Below are positions 55,147-63,861 of a stretch of DNA of 64,000 bases, in pieces. The stretch comes from Adlercreutzia sp. ZJ304 (lineage in GTDB: Bacteria > Actinomycetota > Coriobacteriia > Coriobacteriales > Eggerthellaceae): the NCBI RefSeq assembly GCF_011039075.1, contig NZ_JAAKEG010000006.1, positions 1 through 64,000 on the forward strand, given 5' to 3'. Within the stretch, counting starts at the first letter, position 1. Each line of letters starts with the position of its first letter. The position numbers and the translations under genes are program-made. The notes under the pieces are model-generated. The model was not told where the DNA came from, made no database searches, and saw only the letters and a list, made by a program, of their open reading frames with translations.

Positions 55147-55212
55147 TGCGCTCTCCTCTCAATAATTACACTCCATGCATTGGGGCACACAAAAGAGCAT
55201 AATTTACAAGCG

Positions 55213-55241
55213 AAGTGAAGGTGGTAGATCCACATTCACTT
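55213..55241. other. Intercistronic hairpin before fixC
   Basis: AAGTGAAGGTGG (55213-55224) pairs with CCACATTCACTT (55230-55241), with one mismatch. It is in the 122-base gap between the flavoprotein gene and fixC, and could be an attenuator or processing stem. Confidence 0.5.
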
Positions 55242-55268
55242 GCAAAAAACTCGCTTTATCAGCTAAAC

Positions 55269-56756
55269 CTATGCCCCTATTTGACTAATAGCGTGGCGAG
55301 CAGCCAAGCGACCAGAAGTGTGGGCAAAACCATTGGCAGATCCCGGGCAATCCATGTTATATGTATCTCCATAAAGACCCGACGCGTCATTGCCTACAGC
55401 GTAAAGTCCCGGAATCGCTTCTGACTTTTCATTCACAACTTGGAAATCTCCGTTTACACGAATTCCGCCACAAGTAACTAGCGGACCAACTCCTTGACGA
55501 ATTGCGTAAAAAGGAGCAGTTCGAACAGGGTAAAGAAACTTACTGAGCTTATAAAAATCCCTATCATATCCTTCATCGCAATAGCCATTGTAAATGTCCA
55601 CAGTTTCTTTTAGAGTATGCGGATCAATATTGAGCTTCTCAGCTAGCTCTTCGATACTATCAGCGCTGAATGCGGCACCATCATTTGAATTTACCGATTC
55701 TTCTATCTCTGTCTTTAGGCGGCTGAGCGGAGTATGATAATGCACGAAATCGCCAAGACCAATATCAGATCCTACCTCCATATAATATTGCAAGCAATCG
55801 GAATCCATAAGAACATATATAATGCCATCATCGCGTTGAGCAATAGTATTAGGGAAGTAAATATTATTTGCAGCAAGACCCTCATTAGCAAAACGTTTCC
55901 CAGTAGTGTCTACCCAAAGAACAGGTTGGCAACCCCCACCATTGAGATGAGAATCTGGCGTTTTACCCCAAGCGCAATTCCCAATAATCATCGTTCCGAT
56001 ATTTCGAGTATCACCACCAGCAGCTAGAGCCATATTAACGCCATCGCCAGTGTTCTCAAAAGTCATGGGACAATACCAAAAATCGGGAAGATGGGGTGTC
56101 CATGAATATTCCCTCACCATATCGGGATTATTACCAAAACCGCCAGTCGCAATAATGACTGCCTTCGCTCCAATGTGCAACAATTCTCCATCAGCATCTT
56201 CAGCAATAACCCCTACAACTTTACCGTCCTCAATAATTAATTCCTTACCCGGAGTCTTGGTGAAGATGTCAACACCTGCATTCTCGCAGGCACGTAGCAG
56301 TAATTCTTGTACACGAGCCCCCAAGCCATCAGGTCGATGAAACGTATATAGCTCATTTGGCTGATCATAAGCATAGATGCTCACATCTGTATACTCCACA
56401 CCAAGCGACTTAAGAATGTCAATCGTTTCTGCTGAATTGTAAACAAACGCTTTCACAACATCAGGATTAGCGCGATAGTGACTAAATTCCAAATAGCGCT
56501 TCGCATGCTCTTCACATGTCGGAAAGTGAGCACCCTCAGGCAATTCGCCGGGATAATCAGGAACTTTACGCGCTTTGGCTTCACTCGATTCCGAAGCAGC
56601 ATGCCCTTCTGCAAACACAGAAGTTCCTCCTGTCACCTCACGTTTTTCAAGAATAGCAACACTAAGATCGCTCTCAGAGGCAACGGTGTAGGCGGCGGAT
56701 TTTCCAGAAGCACCGCTTCCAAGTACGACAACATCATATTCAACATCGAATTCCAT
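55269..56756 (-). CDS. FAD-dependent fumarate-reductase-type flavoprotein
   Basis: This 495-residue FAD_binding_2 protein opens with VVVLGSGASGKSAAYTVASE, has the ATGGFGNNPDMV motif, and ends with VGNDASGLYGDTYNMDCPGSANGFA. It belongs to the fumarate reductase/3-oxosteroid dehydrogenase group. It has no FMN-binding domain, signal peptide or heme part, so its electrons should come from a protein partner. Lying between fixB and fixC, it probably reduces a C=C bond of a pathway intermediate, with electrons from FixABCX; this is inference. The ATG at 56756 matches the family N terminus. Confidence 0.88.
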   Translation of the reverse strand: MEFDVEYDVVVLGSGASGKSAAYTVASESDLSVAILEKREVTGGTSVFAEGHAASESSEAKARKVPDYPGELPEGAHFPTCEEHAKRYLEFSHYRANPDVVKAFVYNSAETIDILKSLGVEYTDVSIYAYDQPNELYTFHRPDGLGARVQELLLRACENAGVDIFTKTPGKELIIEDGKVVGVIAEDADGELLHIGAKAVIIATGGFGNNPDMVREYSWTPHLPDFWYCPMTFENTGDGVNMALAAGGDTRNIGTMIIGNCAWGKTPDSHLNGGGCQPVLWVDTTGKRFANEGLAANNIYFPNTIAQRDDGIIYVLMDSDCLQYYMEVGSDIGLGDFVHYHTPLSRLKTEIEESVNSNDGAAFSADSIEELAEKLNIDPHTLKETVDIYNGYCDEGYDRDFYKLSKFLYPVRTAPFYAIRQGVGPLVTCGGIRVNGDFQVVNEKSEAIPGLYAVGNDASGLYGDTYNMDCPGSANGFAHTSGRLAARHAISQIGA

Positions 56757-56811
56757 GATTTCTCCTACCTCAAATTACCATCTTCCTTGTTTCCTTAAAG
56801 TCCGTAATGGA

Positions 56812-57717
56812 CTATGTCAAAGCCGAAGTAATAACTGGCACAACTTCATACAAATCACCTACGATGCCGTACTTACTGAATCTAAATATCTCAGCATCTG
56901 GATCATTATTAATCGCCACAACAACTTTTGCATCACGAACACCAGATGTATGGTTTGGCGAGCCAGATATCCCAATTGCAAAGTAAAGTTCGGGAGCAGC
57001 AGTATTGTGAGATGACCCCAATACTCTGTCCGATGAGCACCAGTGAACGCTATCCGAAACCGGAAGCGTACACGCAACCTCACCTTCCAATGCTCTTGCT
57101 AGTTCTTCTATGATGGCAAGATCATCCTTGCTTCTAAGCCCCATACCAACACCAACAATACAATCCGCAGTAGACAAACCGGTTTTACCTGAACGGTTAT
57201 TTTCGATAACCTTATCTCCGGTACCTTCGCTCATAATTGTCTCTATATTGGCTTCTGTAGCTATATTGACTTCCTTATCAGGGCCATTAAAAATTAGTGT
57301 GATGGCACCCGACACCTTAATGGTTTCAATAGCCTTTCCATTGGCAATCTGGCATTCTGCAACAATGTCATCGCCCTCGCGAGAGATCCTCTGAACCGCG
57401 CTTAAAACAGAGGAATCGATTGCACCCGAAATATGCCCCAATATGACTCGCGTTGAGGGTGAATCATTTCCAAGAACAAGCCTAGGCTTTTCAATTAACG
57501 CCTTACTTGCAACATCCGGCGCTAAAGCCTCCGGAGGAACTTTTTCTGGCGTAATAAATAGTTCTGCATGAGAAAAACCCATCGTAATTACTCTCTGAGC
57601 TAAATTCTCATCCCCAATGACTATAGCGATTGGCTCTGTACCGGCGGATTGAGCAGCCGCCAACATACCACCCGCTCGACGTAAATCTGTTACGATAACC
57701 CAACTCTTGTCAATCAT
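56812..57717 (-). CDS. fixB: FixB-like electron transfer flavoprotein alpha subunit
   Basis: This 301-residue ETF-alpha has the C-terminal FAD domain: VGMGLRSKDDLAIIEELARALEGEV, GISGSPNHTSGVRDAKVVVAINNDP (NH in place of the usual QH), and YGIVGDLYEVVP. It pairs with FixA. GAGGAAG precedes the ATG at 57717; the frame opens earlier at 57783 but would overlap fixA. Confidence 0.93.
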   Translation of the reverse strand: MIDKSWVIVTDLRRAGGMLAAAQSAGTEPIAIVIGDENLAQRVITMGFSHAELFITPEKVPPEALAPDVASKALIEKPRLVLGNDSPSTRVILGHISGAIDSSVLSAVQRISREGDDIVAECQIANGKAIETIKVSGAITLIFNGPDKEVNIATEANIETIMSEGTGDKVIENNRSGKTGLSTADCIVGVGMGLRSKDDLAIIEELARALEGEVACTLPVSDSVHWCSSDRVLGSSHNTAAPELYFAIGISGSPNHTSGVRDAKVVVAINNDPDAEIFRFSKYGIVGDLYEVVPVITSALT

Positions 57718-57763
57718 ATCTTCCTCATTTTCGGAGATGTTGTCGAAACTTATAGTTCGGCAT

Positions 57764-58498
57764 TTATTCCAGAACCCCTTCATCGCGTAGAGCAGTAAGC
57801 AACCGATTCACAGAAGTAGCTAAGTCATCTTCATTAAAGATAGTGGCTGCTTTGTTCTCGGAAAGACGGGTCCCAACTGAAAACGCGCTACTTGAAAACT
57901 CGATATCTAAATCGGAAACCGAGAAGCTCTCAACCGGTTTCTTTCGAGCCGCCAATGTCTGTTTCATTCCGGGAGGGTTAACCTCTCCACTCAGTGCTTT
58001 GGCGATTATCAAAAGAGGCGTTCTGGTTGTAACAACTCTAACACCATCAACATCCTTTGTAGTAAGTTTGATTTCCCCGTTATCCACAGCAGCGTCGATT
58101 ACTCCCGCATAAGCCGTCAATCCAAGCTTTCCAATAAGAGCAGTTGTAACCGAATAATCCCAATCTGAGTCCCCTATTACCACAGCGTCCACGCTGGGTA
58201 TACGCTTAATCGAAGCCGCAAGAACACTTGCCATAACTGCACCGTCAACGTCACTGTTAACATCCTCAACAACGACCGTACTATCGGCACCACGCGCTGC
58301 TGCCCAATCCTTTTTCCCATCACCTACTGTTAAGCCCACAATTTCCGCTTCTGACGACAAGGCTTTCGCGATTTGCATAGCAGCTGGATCGTCATCTGAT
58401 GCCGACATCTTTACGCCATCCCAAGACACACTTCCGTCTGATAGCACGCGAGCATCTTGCGGATCTCGGCACCATTTGAATACAACTACTGTTTTCAT
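57764..58498 (-). CDS. fixA: FixA-like electron transfer flavoprotein beta subunit
   Basis: This 244-residue ETF-beta has KTVVVFKWCRDPQDARVLSDGSVSW, GDSDWDYSVTTALIGKLGL and the C-terminal PPGMKQTLAARKKPVESFS. In bifurcating ETFs this subunit holds the second FAD and binds NADH. It is the first gene of the fix run and is divergent from the LysR gene. Confidence 0.93.
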   Translation of the reverse strand: MKTVVVFKWCRDPQDARVLSDGSVSWDGVKMSASDDDPAAMQIAKALSSEAEIVGLTVGDGKKDWAAARGADSTVVVEDVNSDVDGAVMASVLAASIKRIPSVDAVVIGDSDWDYSVTTALIGKLGLTAYAGVIDAAVDNGEIKLTTKDVDGVRVVTTRTPLLIIAKALSGEVNPPGMKQTLAARKKPVESFSVSDLDIEFSSSAFSVGTRLSENKAATIFNEDDLATSVNRLLTALRDEGVLE

Positions 58499-58532
58499 AT
58501 TTCTTGATTTCTCTTATGGGTTAAATTTTCTG

Positions 58533-58553
58533 GAACTCCTCTTTACAGAGTTC
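58533..58553. promoter_or_regulatory. Inverted repeat in the LysR-fixA intergenic region
   Basis: GAACTC (58533-58538) and GAGTTC (58548-58553) flank a 9-base spacer. An interrupted dyad like this in a divergent promoter is a plausible LysR-type operator. The 234-base gap has no gene. Confidence 0.45.
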
Positions 58554-58732
58554 TTTCTAAAGATACCATCCGTGTTGACAGCACAAAATAAACCATATTT
58601 ATGTAACTATTCTTGTCTGTTATGCATAGATAAAAACAGCCCGAAAGCTTTCACTAGCTGTTAAAATATTTATATATTTCACGTGTTGCTATGATTTCAA
58701 AGCGCAATTTCTCAACTGAAGGGTGCAGCCAC

Positions 58733-59632
58733 ATGATTACTATCGAGCAACTCGAATGCTTCATGCTTGCCAGCGAAACCCTTAACTTCACCATAACTGC
58801 AAAAAAGCTTTATATGACCCAACCAGCGGTCACTCACCAAATGAAAAACCTAGAAACGGAAATAGGAGTCGAACTTTTCAAAAGAAATGGACATCGTCTC
58901 TCGCTTACTCCTGCAGGAATCGAGCTTAGAGAAGGCTTTTCCTCCATTCTGCCCTCGCTCAAACGAACAATAGAACAAGTCCAACATTCGAAAGCCAGAC
59001 CGTTTACTATATTTTCACTCGGATGCAGTCCGTCACTGATATCGAAATGGCTCAGCATTGCAATAGGAACTTACAATATACAGCACAAAGAAGGCAAAGT
59101 TGTTATTCGAAGCGATGATGCTCTAGCTCTCCCCGCACTTGTGGAGACACATGCTCTTGATGCAGCCATTTGTATCGAAAACGAATTGGAAAATTCTGAA
59201 AATTTAACTTTTACTCCAATTTTCAGTACACCATTTCGTTTATTTTGTCCTGCTTTCGATACACTTACATCCCATGACATCATATCTCCAAGGGATCTTG
59301 AAGACCGCAGCGTTATCGTCTATGAAGGTGGTGGCGGAGTTCGCAAACAGCTCGGCAAAGGCTTCTCTTCAGTTGTGAGCGGAGGCATAAAGTTCTCTGA
59401 TATTTTACCTGTAAAAGATGCAGCAACGGGCATTATCATGGCAGCCTCAAATCTTGGTGTATATATAGGGTTGGAAGCTGAAGAAGAATATGCGAAGTCG
59501 TTTTCCCTCGAAAGTCGTCCGCTGAAGCTTAATCTTCCTTCCAGCATAATTGGACTTGTTTTCCGCTCAGATAATAAGAATCCAATTATCCCTGAGATTA
59601 CTACACTATTAGGAAAAGACCACATTAAATAG
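58733..59632 (+). CDS. LysR-family transcriptional regulator of the redox island
   Basis: This 299-residue regulator has the HTH ITIEQLECFMLASETLNFTITAKKLYMTQPAVTHQMKNLE, then a two-lobe effector domain from about residue 85 (FTIFSLGCSPSLISKWLSIAI, LVETHALDAAICIE). It is divergent from fixA and between the two Mo enzyme transcription units. This is the usual place for an activator of the adjacent catabolic genes, with pathway substrate as effector. The ATG at 58733 follows GAAGGGTG. Confidence 0.9.
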   Translation: MITIEQLECFMLASETLNFTITAKKLYMTQPAVTHQMKNLETEIGVELFKRNGHRLSLTPAGIELREGFSSILPSLKRTIEQVQHSKARPFTIFSLGCSPSLISKWLSIAIGTYNIQHKEGKVVIRSDDALALPALVETHALDAAICIENELENSENLTFTPIFSTPFRLFCPAFDTLTSHDIISPRDLEDRSVIVYEGGGGVRKQLGKGFSSVVSGGIKFSDILPVKDAATGIIMAASNLGVYIGLEAEEEYAKSFSLESRPLKLNLPSSIIGLVFRSDNKNPIIPEITTLLGKDHIK

Positions 59633-59685
59633 CTACATAATATTGCTTTTTGTTCATCCTGATATAGTTTTGACTAATCAAAACA

Positions 59686-59738
59686 TGAGTCTCGTCTCCA
59701 TATAATCATGTCAACAGAAACGAGACTCAATTTTTGTT
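59686..59738 (+). terminator. Terminator after the LysR gene
   Basis: TGAGTCTCGT (59686-59695) pairs with ACGAGACTCA (59720-59729), followed by ATTTTTGTTT. The loop is 24 bases long. It may work for both convergent genes. Confidence 0.75.
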
Positions 59739-59776
59739 TCATTAAATTAAGGCAAGTGCTAAAAAGAGCATCTATG

Positions 59777-60115
59777 TTATATGAGATATATGGCGCTCTT
59801 CTTTAAGCCTCTATCCTTGACTCTTTTTACCAAATCTTCTGCAGGACCATATTCAATAACCGAAGCAAGGCAATGAAGCGCGCACGCGGGTTTTGCGCCC
59901 TCAGCGACACGATTTTTACAAAGTGTACAAAGCTGCGTGGGAACAGCGACATAATCCCACTCCCATTTTTCATTATCAATTTGAAATGGTCCAACTTCAG
60001 TAACCTTGATGCCCCATTGATCAGCAGACAAACCCAATTCATTACGACATGCAATCTCGCATGATTTACACCCAGTACAATAGTCGTAATTGACTAAAAG
60101 CGCATTCTGATGCAT
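59777..60115 (-). CDS. Two-[4Fe-4S] ferredoxin-like subunit of Mo enzyme 2
   Basis: This 112-residue paralogue of the 49253 subunit has CTGCKSCEIACRNE and CTLCKNRVAEGAKPACALHC. GGGAGGAG before the ATG at 60115 fixes the start; the frame opens five codons earlier. It follows enzyme 2 by 15 bases. Each large subunit having its own small subunit suggests two distinct heterodimers. Confidence 0.9.
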   Translation of the reverse strand: MHQNALLVNYDYCTGCKSCEIACRNELGLSADQWGIKVTEVGPFQIDNEKWEWDYVAVPTQLCTLCKNRVAEGAKPACALHCLASVIEYGPAEDLVKRVKDRGLKKSAIYLI

Positions 60116-60130
60116 TTCTCCTCCCTTCAT

Positions 60131-62362
60131 CTAATCAGCCAGCTCAATAGAGCAAATCGTACTTTTGTAGTTGGAGCCAAAACCAAGATGACCAATTTGT
60201 TTATGAGGCATAAGACTATTGACGTTTGATTTCCAATTACCAAACAAATTCGGCTCCTCCGGATCCTCTTCGGGATACCACCAACCGTGCTGGGCATGAA
60301 CCACGTTTTTATTAATGAGCGGCGTTAGATGAGCCTTCTCCCGCGCCTCGCCAAACATGTTTTTAATAAGAACCCAATCGCCTTCCTTGATACCATACTC
60401 ATCCGCCGTTTCTGGATTTATCTCCACAATGGGATCGGGAACCAACCTGCGAAGGCTCGGTACCTGCCTATGCTCTGAATGAAATGACGCAAAAGTCCTT
60501 GCACCAGTTGTCAGAATCAGAGGGAATTCTTTTGCTAGCTCAGGTTGCGAAACAGGACTATATGGTGGCTCAGTATAGTACGGCAGCGGATCCTCGCCAA
60601 AACTCTCAAACACAGTCGAATACAATTCGATTTTTCCGGTAGGAGTGTTAACTCCCGGTTGTCCATCTGGTCGAATAAGACCCTTTTCATGCTTCTTATA
60701 CTCTACCTGAGGCTGATAAACACCCATCTCTCTCAGTTTCTCAAATGTAAGCCCACCTAGTTTTGCATTAAGCACTTCCTCTGGTGTTTTCCACGGCCAT
60801 TCATCTGGATTCAACCGCTTTGCCAAATCGAGCATCACCTCGATCTCTGACTTGCATTCTCCCATGCTCAATGCTTTATTAATCGGACCTACAAAAGATA
60901 CATTGAGGCCGTAATGAGTGAGAACAACACCATCACCCTCGGCATAACTTGCTAGCGGCAACACAACATCTGCACAAGCCATGATTGTAGGATTCATAAA
61001 AGTGTCCAGCGCAAAAATAAAATCTAGTTTTCGCAAAGCGTCTCGCCAACGTTTCGGCTGAGCACACGCCGTTGGAGTAAGAAGATTCGAGCTTTCGAAG
61101 AATCCTACATGAAGCTGATATGGATCTCCCGTCTCTAACGCATCTAGCACAAGGTCGGGCTGACATTGTCCGAGAACATTGGTCAATGCAGGATATTCCT
61201 GCTTACCAATCATTTTATTTCGTGTCTCATCTGGAAGGATCTCCCAACGGTTTAGAGACTGGAGCGGTTCAAGATTGTTGTCGCGCATGCCAACAGAAAT
61301 ACCACCCGGAACATCAAAATTACCAGTAATTACCATGAGCGCCATAATGGCATGACCAGCTTGAACACCGTTCTTATTCTGATCGATGGCAAGACCCCAT
61401 GCGATGGATGACGGAGTATTCTTCGCATAGATTCGAGCTACTTCACGAATCTTATCTGCTTTGACCCAAGTTATCTCCTCTGCCCATTCTGGAGTAGCAT
61501 CTTTTACTCTTTCAGCAAGTTCATCGAACCCATATGTCCAGTTCTCCACAAAGTCATGGTCGTAAAGATCTTCGCCAATTATCACGTTCAGCATGGCCAT
61601 AGCGAGAGCAGCATCGGTGCCCGGTCGAAGTTGTAAATGATATTCAGCCTTCGTTCCGATCCAATTAATACGAGGATCTATGCTGATAATCTTCGTCCCG
61701 CGCTTCATTAGGTCGATTATCGAATGTCCAAAAAAACCATCCGGGTTCGACTCAAGCGGTGCCTTACCCCATAAAATAATATAATTCGGTCGCTGCCACC
61801 CCGGATGATCATATGTATCCGGGAACCTGCAAGCATTGTCAATTTCAGGATACCCAACACCCATAACGTATGCTGTCGCAACTGTACGGGGTCCATAGCA
61901 TGAATATCCACTCTGCGAGTAGCAAACATTGGGCGTTCCAAGAATTCCGTTTGCGAACATCATGCAATACATAACAGCTTGGCGCCCAGTACCAGTGAAC
62001 TCAACAATAGACTCTGCGCCATAAGTTTCTCGCGCCCGAACTACTTCATCAGTAATCAGATCAAGTGCCTCATCCCACGAAATACGCTCCCAAGCATCTT
62101 TTCCTCGATCCTCACGATTACGCTTCATTGGATAGAGAATCCTGTCGGGGTGATTTAAGTACTCAGGCAATGTCAGGCATCTAGGGCACAGCCGACCCTT
62201 CGTAACAGGATGATCCGGATCGCCTTCTACCTTAACGAGTTTTCCATCTTTAACGAAAAGCCTTACACCGCATCCCACAGGATGATCACCCGGAGGCGAC
62301 CAAGCACAACTTCTGGTAACACATGTCCCATCTTCGAGAACGGTTCTCCATTCTTGATCCAT
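60131..62362 (-). CDS. Molybdopterin oxidoreductase, acetylene hydratase/catechol dehydroxylase-like (enzyme 2)
   Basis: This 743-residue paralogue of enzyme 1 has the same architecture, with GRLCPRC, SQSGYSCYGPR, RPGTDAALAMAMLNVIIGEDLYDHDFVENW and TPTGKIELYSTVFESFGEDPLPYY. Its N-terminal Fe-S region differs: the Cys30 equivalent is Asp26 (PPGDHPVGC), leaving Cys31 and the CPRC pair. GGGGG precedes the ATG. There is no Tat signal. It may act on a second substrate of the same pathway; direct evidence is lacking. Confidence 0.9.
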   Translation of the reverse strand: MDQEWRTVLEDGTCVTRSCAWSPPGDHPVGCGVRLFVKDGKLVKVEGDPDHPVTKGRLCPRCLTLPEYLNHPDRILYPMKRNREDRGKDAWERISWDEALDLITDEVVRARETYGAESIVEFTGTGRQAVMYCMMFANGILGTPNVCYSQSGYSCYGPRTVATAYVMGVGYPEIDNACRFPDTYDHPGWQRPNYIILWGKAPLESNPDGFFGHSIIDLMKRGTKIISIDPRINWIGTKAEYHLQLRPGTDAALAMAMLNVIIGEDLYDHDFVENWTYGFDELAERVKDATPEWAEEITWVKADKIREVARIYAKNTPSSIAWGLAIDQNKNGVQAGHAIMALMVITGNFDVPGGISVGMRDNNLEPLQSLNRWEILPDETRNKMIGKQEYPALTNVLGQCQPDLVLDALETGDPYQLHVGFFESSNLLTPTACAQPKRWRDALRKLDFIFALDTFMNPTIMACADVVLPLASYAEGDGVVLTHYGLNVSFVGPINKALSMGECKSEIEVMLDLAKRLNPDEWPWKTPEEVLNAKLGGLTFEKLREMGVYQPQVEYKKHEKGLIRPDGQPGVNTPTGKIELYSTVFESFGEDPLPYYTEPPYSPVSQPELAKEFPLILTTGARTFASFHSEHRQVPSLRRLVPDPIVEINPETADEYGIKEGDWVLIKNMFGEAREKAHLTPLINKNVVHAQHGWWYPEEDPEEPNLFGNWKSNVNSLMPHKQIGHLGFGSNYKSTICSIELAD

Positions 62363-62847
62363 ACGTCCCCCTTCTTTGATTTACGTGTGAGAGGTAAAAT
62401 CAATACGAGACTGGCACCTCGAATGGTAACTGCCACACAATCAGGTGCTAATATAAAGTTCTTATGCCTTTATTCAAAAATACGATGTGCGGCGATACGA
62501 AGTACTGGCAACATTCGCCGATAGCTTAATTTCCAAACCCTCCATTTATTCACCAGAGTACTGGCGGAAGCTATGCAAGCGCTTCGGGCTAATGGTGGGA
62601 GGTCTTGCCCGAACCTGTGCAAAATTTCGTAGCATATTTTCCACTCACTCAGGGAATAATTCAGAATCACTTCAGAAATACAGGCTTTATAAAGTAGGGG
62701 CAGCTTGCGCCATGCTTCGCTTCAATCGCATAACGTTGCGTTACCAGAAAGGCAACAATGCCGCCCTCTCTCTCGCAATTATGACAAGCGAAGGTTAAAT
62801 GACCTTACAACAGAAAAAGCATCGCCTTTTGAAAGGATGATATCGAC
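62363..62847. other. 485-base intergenic region before hdcA
   Basis: This divergent gap should contain the promoters of enzyme 2 and hdcA. Short frames exist (for example 62487-62798), but none has a ribosome site or family likeness. I see no tRNA, known riboswitch, or strong terminator. Confidence 0.5.
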
Positions 62848-63798
62848 ATGGTTTCTGAAAAACGAGATAACAGAATGATTGCAACCGCAATTGGCAAGCA
62901 TAAGGAAATGCGCAGACCCCACATCGACAGGACCGCCATAAGCCCTTATGACCAGTGGTGCGACGGCTATGGCATGCCCGGCGCTTACGGTAACGGCTAT
63001 GTAAACGTGTTGAAAGTCTCTTGCGGCGCGGTTGACAAAACCAAAGACGCGCTAATCGACGAAATCGTTACCTACGACAAGGGCGAATGCGCCGATGCCT
63101 ACGTCGGTCAGATAAATATGCTAACAGCAAGTTCGTTCAACGGTATCCAAGGGCAAATATGGGGGCACGACCTTGCCATGCACGACGACATCAAGAATGG
63201 CAAGATTCAGCCGCTTTTCGCCGAAAAGCAATTCGACGGCTCAAAGCTTGAAGTCTACGACGGTAAGCCCCTCATCCATGCGGGCATTGAGCTGTTCGGC
63301 ACCGATTCCGACCGCCGTTATCATCCTGCTCCGGGCGCGCACGTTATATGCGCTAACAAAGGAGTAACTGCTTATCGCCCAAAGGAAGACCGACCTCTCA
63401 AAGACGGCGAGGCTTATGGCGTGTGGTGCTTCATTGCTATATCGCTGACAACCGACCCCGATTATGCAGCAAATCTATTCATAGAAGACGCTGGTGTATG
63501 GACCGAAAACGACAACGAGCAAGACTTGGTAAATTTCCTTGATCAGCACCAACGCGAGATTGTCTGGTCCGTCGTGGAATGCGGAAACGATTCCGGCGTG
63601 CTCTTCGATCGTACCTATATCTCTTACAACTATTTGATGATGGAGCCGAACCAGATCGGCAATGCTATCACGGTAGGTCCTTACGTCACGTTGGCGAAAG
63701 ACGCTATCCCAGCTGAAGGATTCAGCAAGCTAAACGATATGACCATTAGCGAATGGTTGAAAGATCAGCAGTTCGAGTCACTGACAGGACTCAAGTAA
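62848..63798 (+). CDS. hdcA: Pyruvoyl-dependent histidine decarboxylase
   Basis: This 316-residue proenzyme converts histidine to histamine using a pyruvoyl group made by self-cleavage. The pattern follows Lactobacillus 30a HdcA: RTAISPYDQW, YGNGYVNVLKV, the imidazole-binding pair Tyr76-Asp77, the cleavage site TASS (Ser95-Ser96) in QINMLTASSFNGI, PAPGAHVICANKGVTA, and the catalytic Glu213 in LFIEDAGVW. Cleavage would give a beta chain of 95 residues and an alpha chain with N-terminal pyruvoyl. It has about 14 extra residues at the N terminus. Codon use is richer in C and G at third positions than in neighbours, which suggests transfer. AAAGGATG precedes the ATG. Confidence 0.95.
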   Translation: MVSEKRDNRMIATAIGKHKEMRRPHIDRTAISPYDQWCDGYGMPGAYGNGYVNVLKVSCGAVDKTKDALIDEIVTYDKGECADAYVGQINMLTASSFNGIQGQIWGHDLAMHDDIKNGKIQPLFAEKQFDGSKLEVYDGKPLIHAGIELFGTDSDRRYHPAPGAHVICANKGVTAYRPKEDRPLKDGEAYGVWCFIAISLTTDPDYAANLFIEDAGVWTENDNEQDLVNFLDQHQREIVWSVVECGNDSGVLFDRTYISYNYLMMEPNQIGNAITVGPYVTLAKDAIPAEGFSKLNDMTISEWLKDQQFESLTGLK

Positions 63799-63812
63799 GT
63801 TTGGTTTTGTGC

Positions 63813-63834
63813 GGTGCGACCAAGCGGTCGCACC
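63813..63834 (+). other. 9-bp hairpin between hdcA and the next gene
   Basis: GGTGCGACC (63813-63821) pairs perfectly with GGTCGCACC (63826-63834) around AAGC, with no T run. It may be a partial terminator or a processing stem that lowers expression of the downstream gene relative to hdcA. Confidence 0.6.
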
Positions 63835-63861
63835 AAGCGGTTTCGATGTTAGGAGATTACC

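Noticed and set aside
62487-62798. 103-codon plus-strand frame before hdcA
   Set aside because: No ribosome site, no recognisable domain, and a composition like non-coding DNA.
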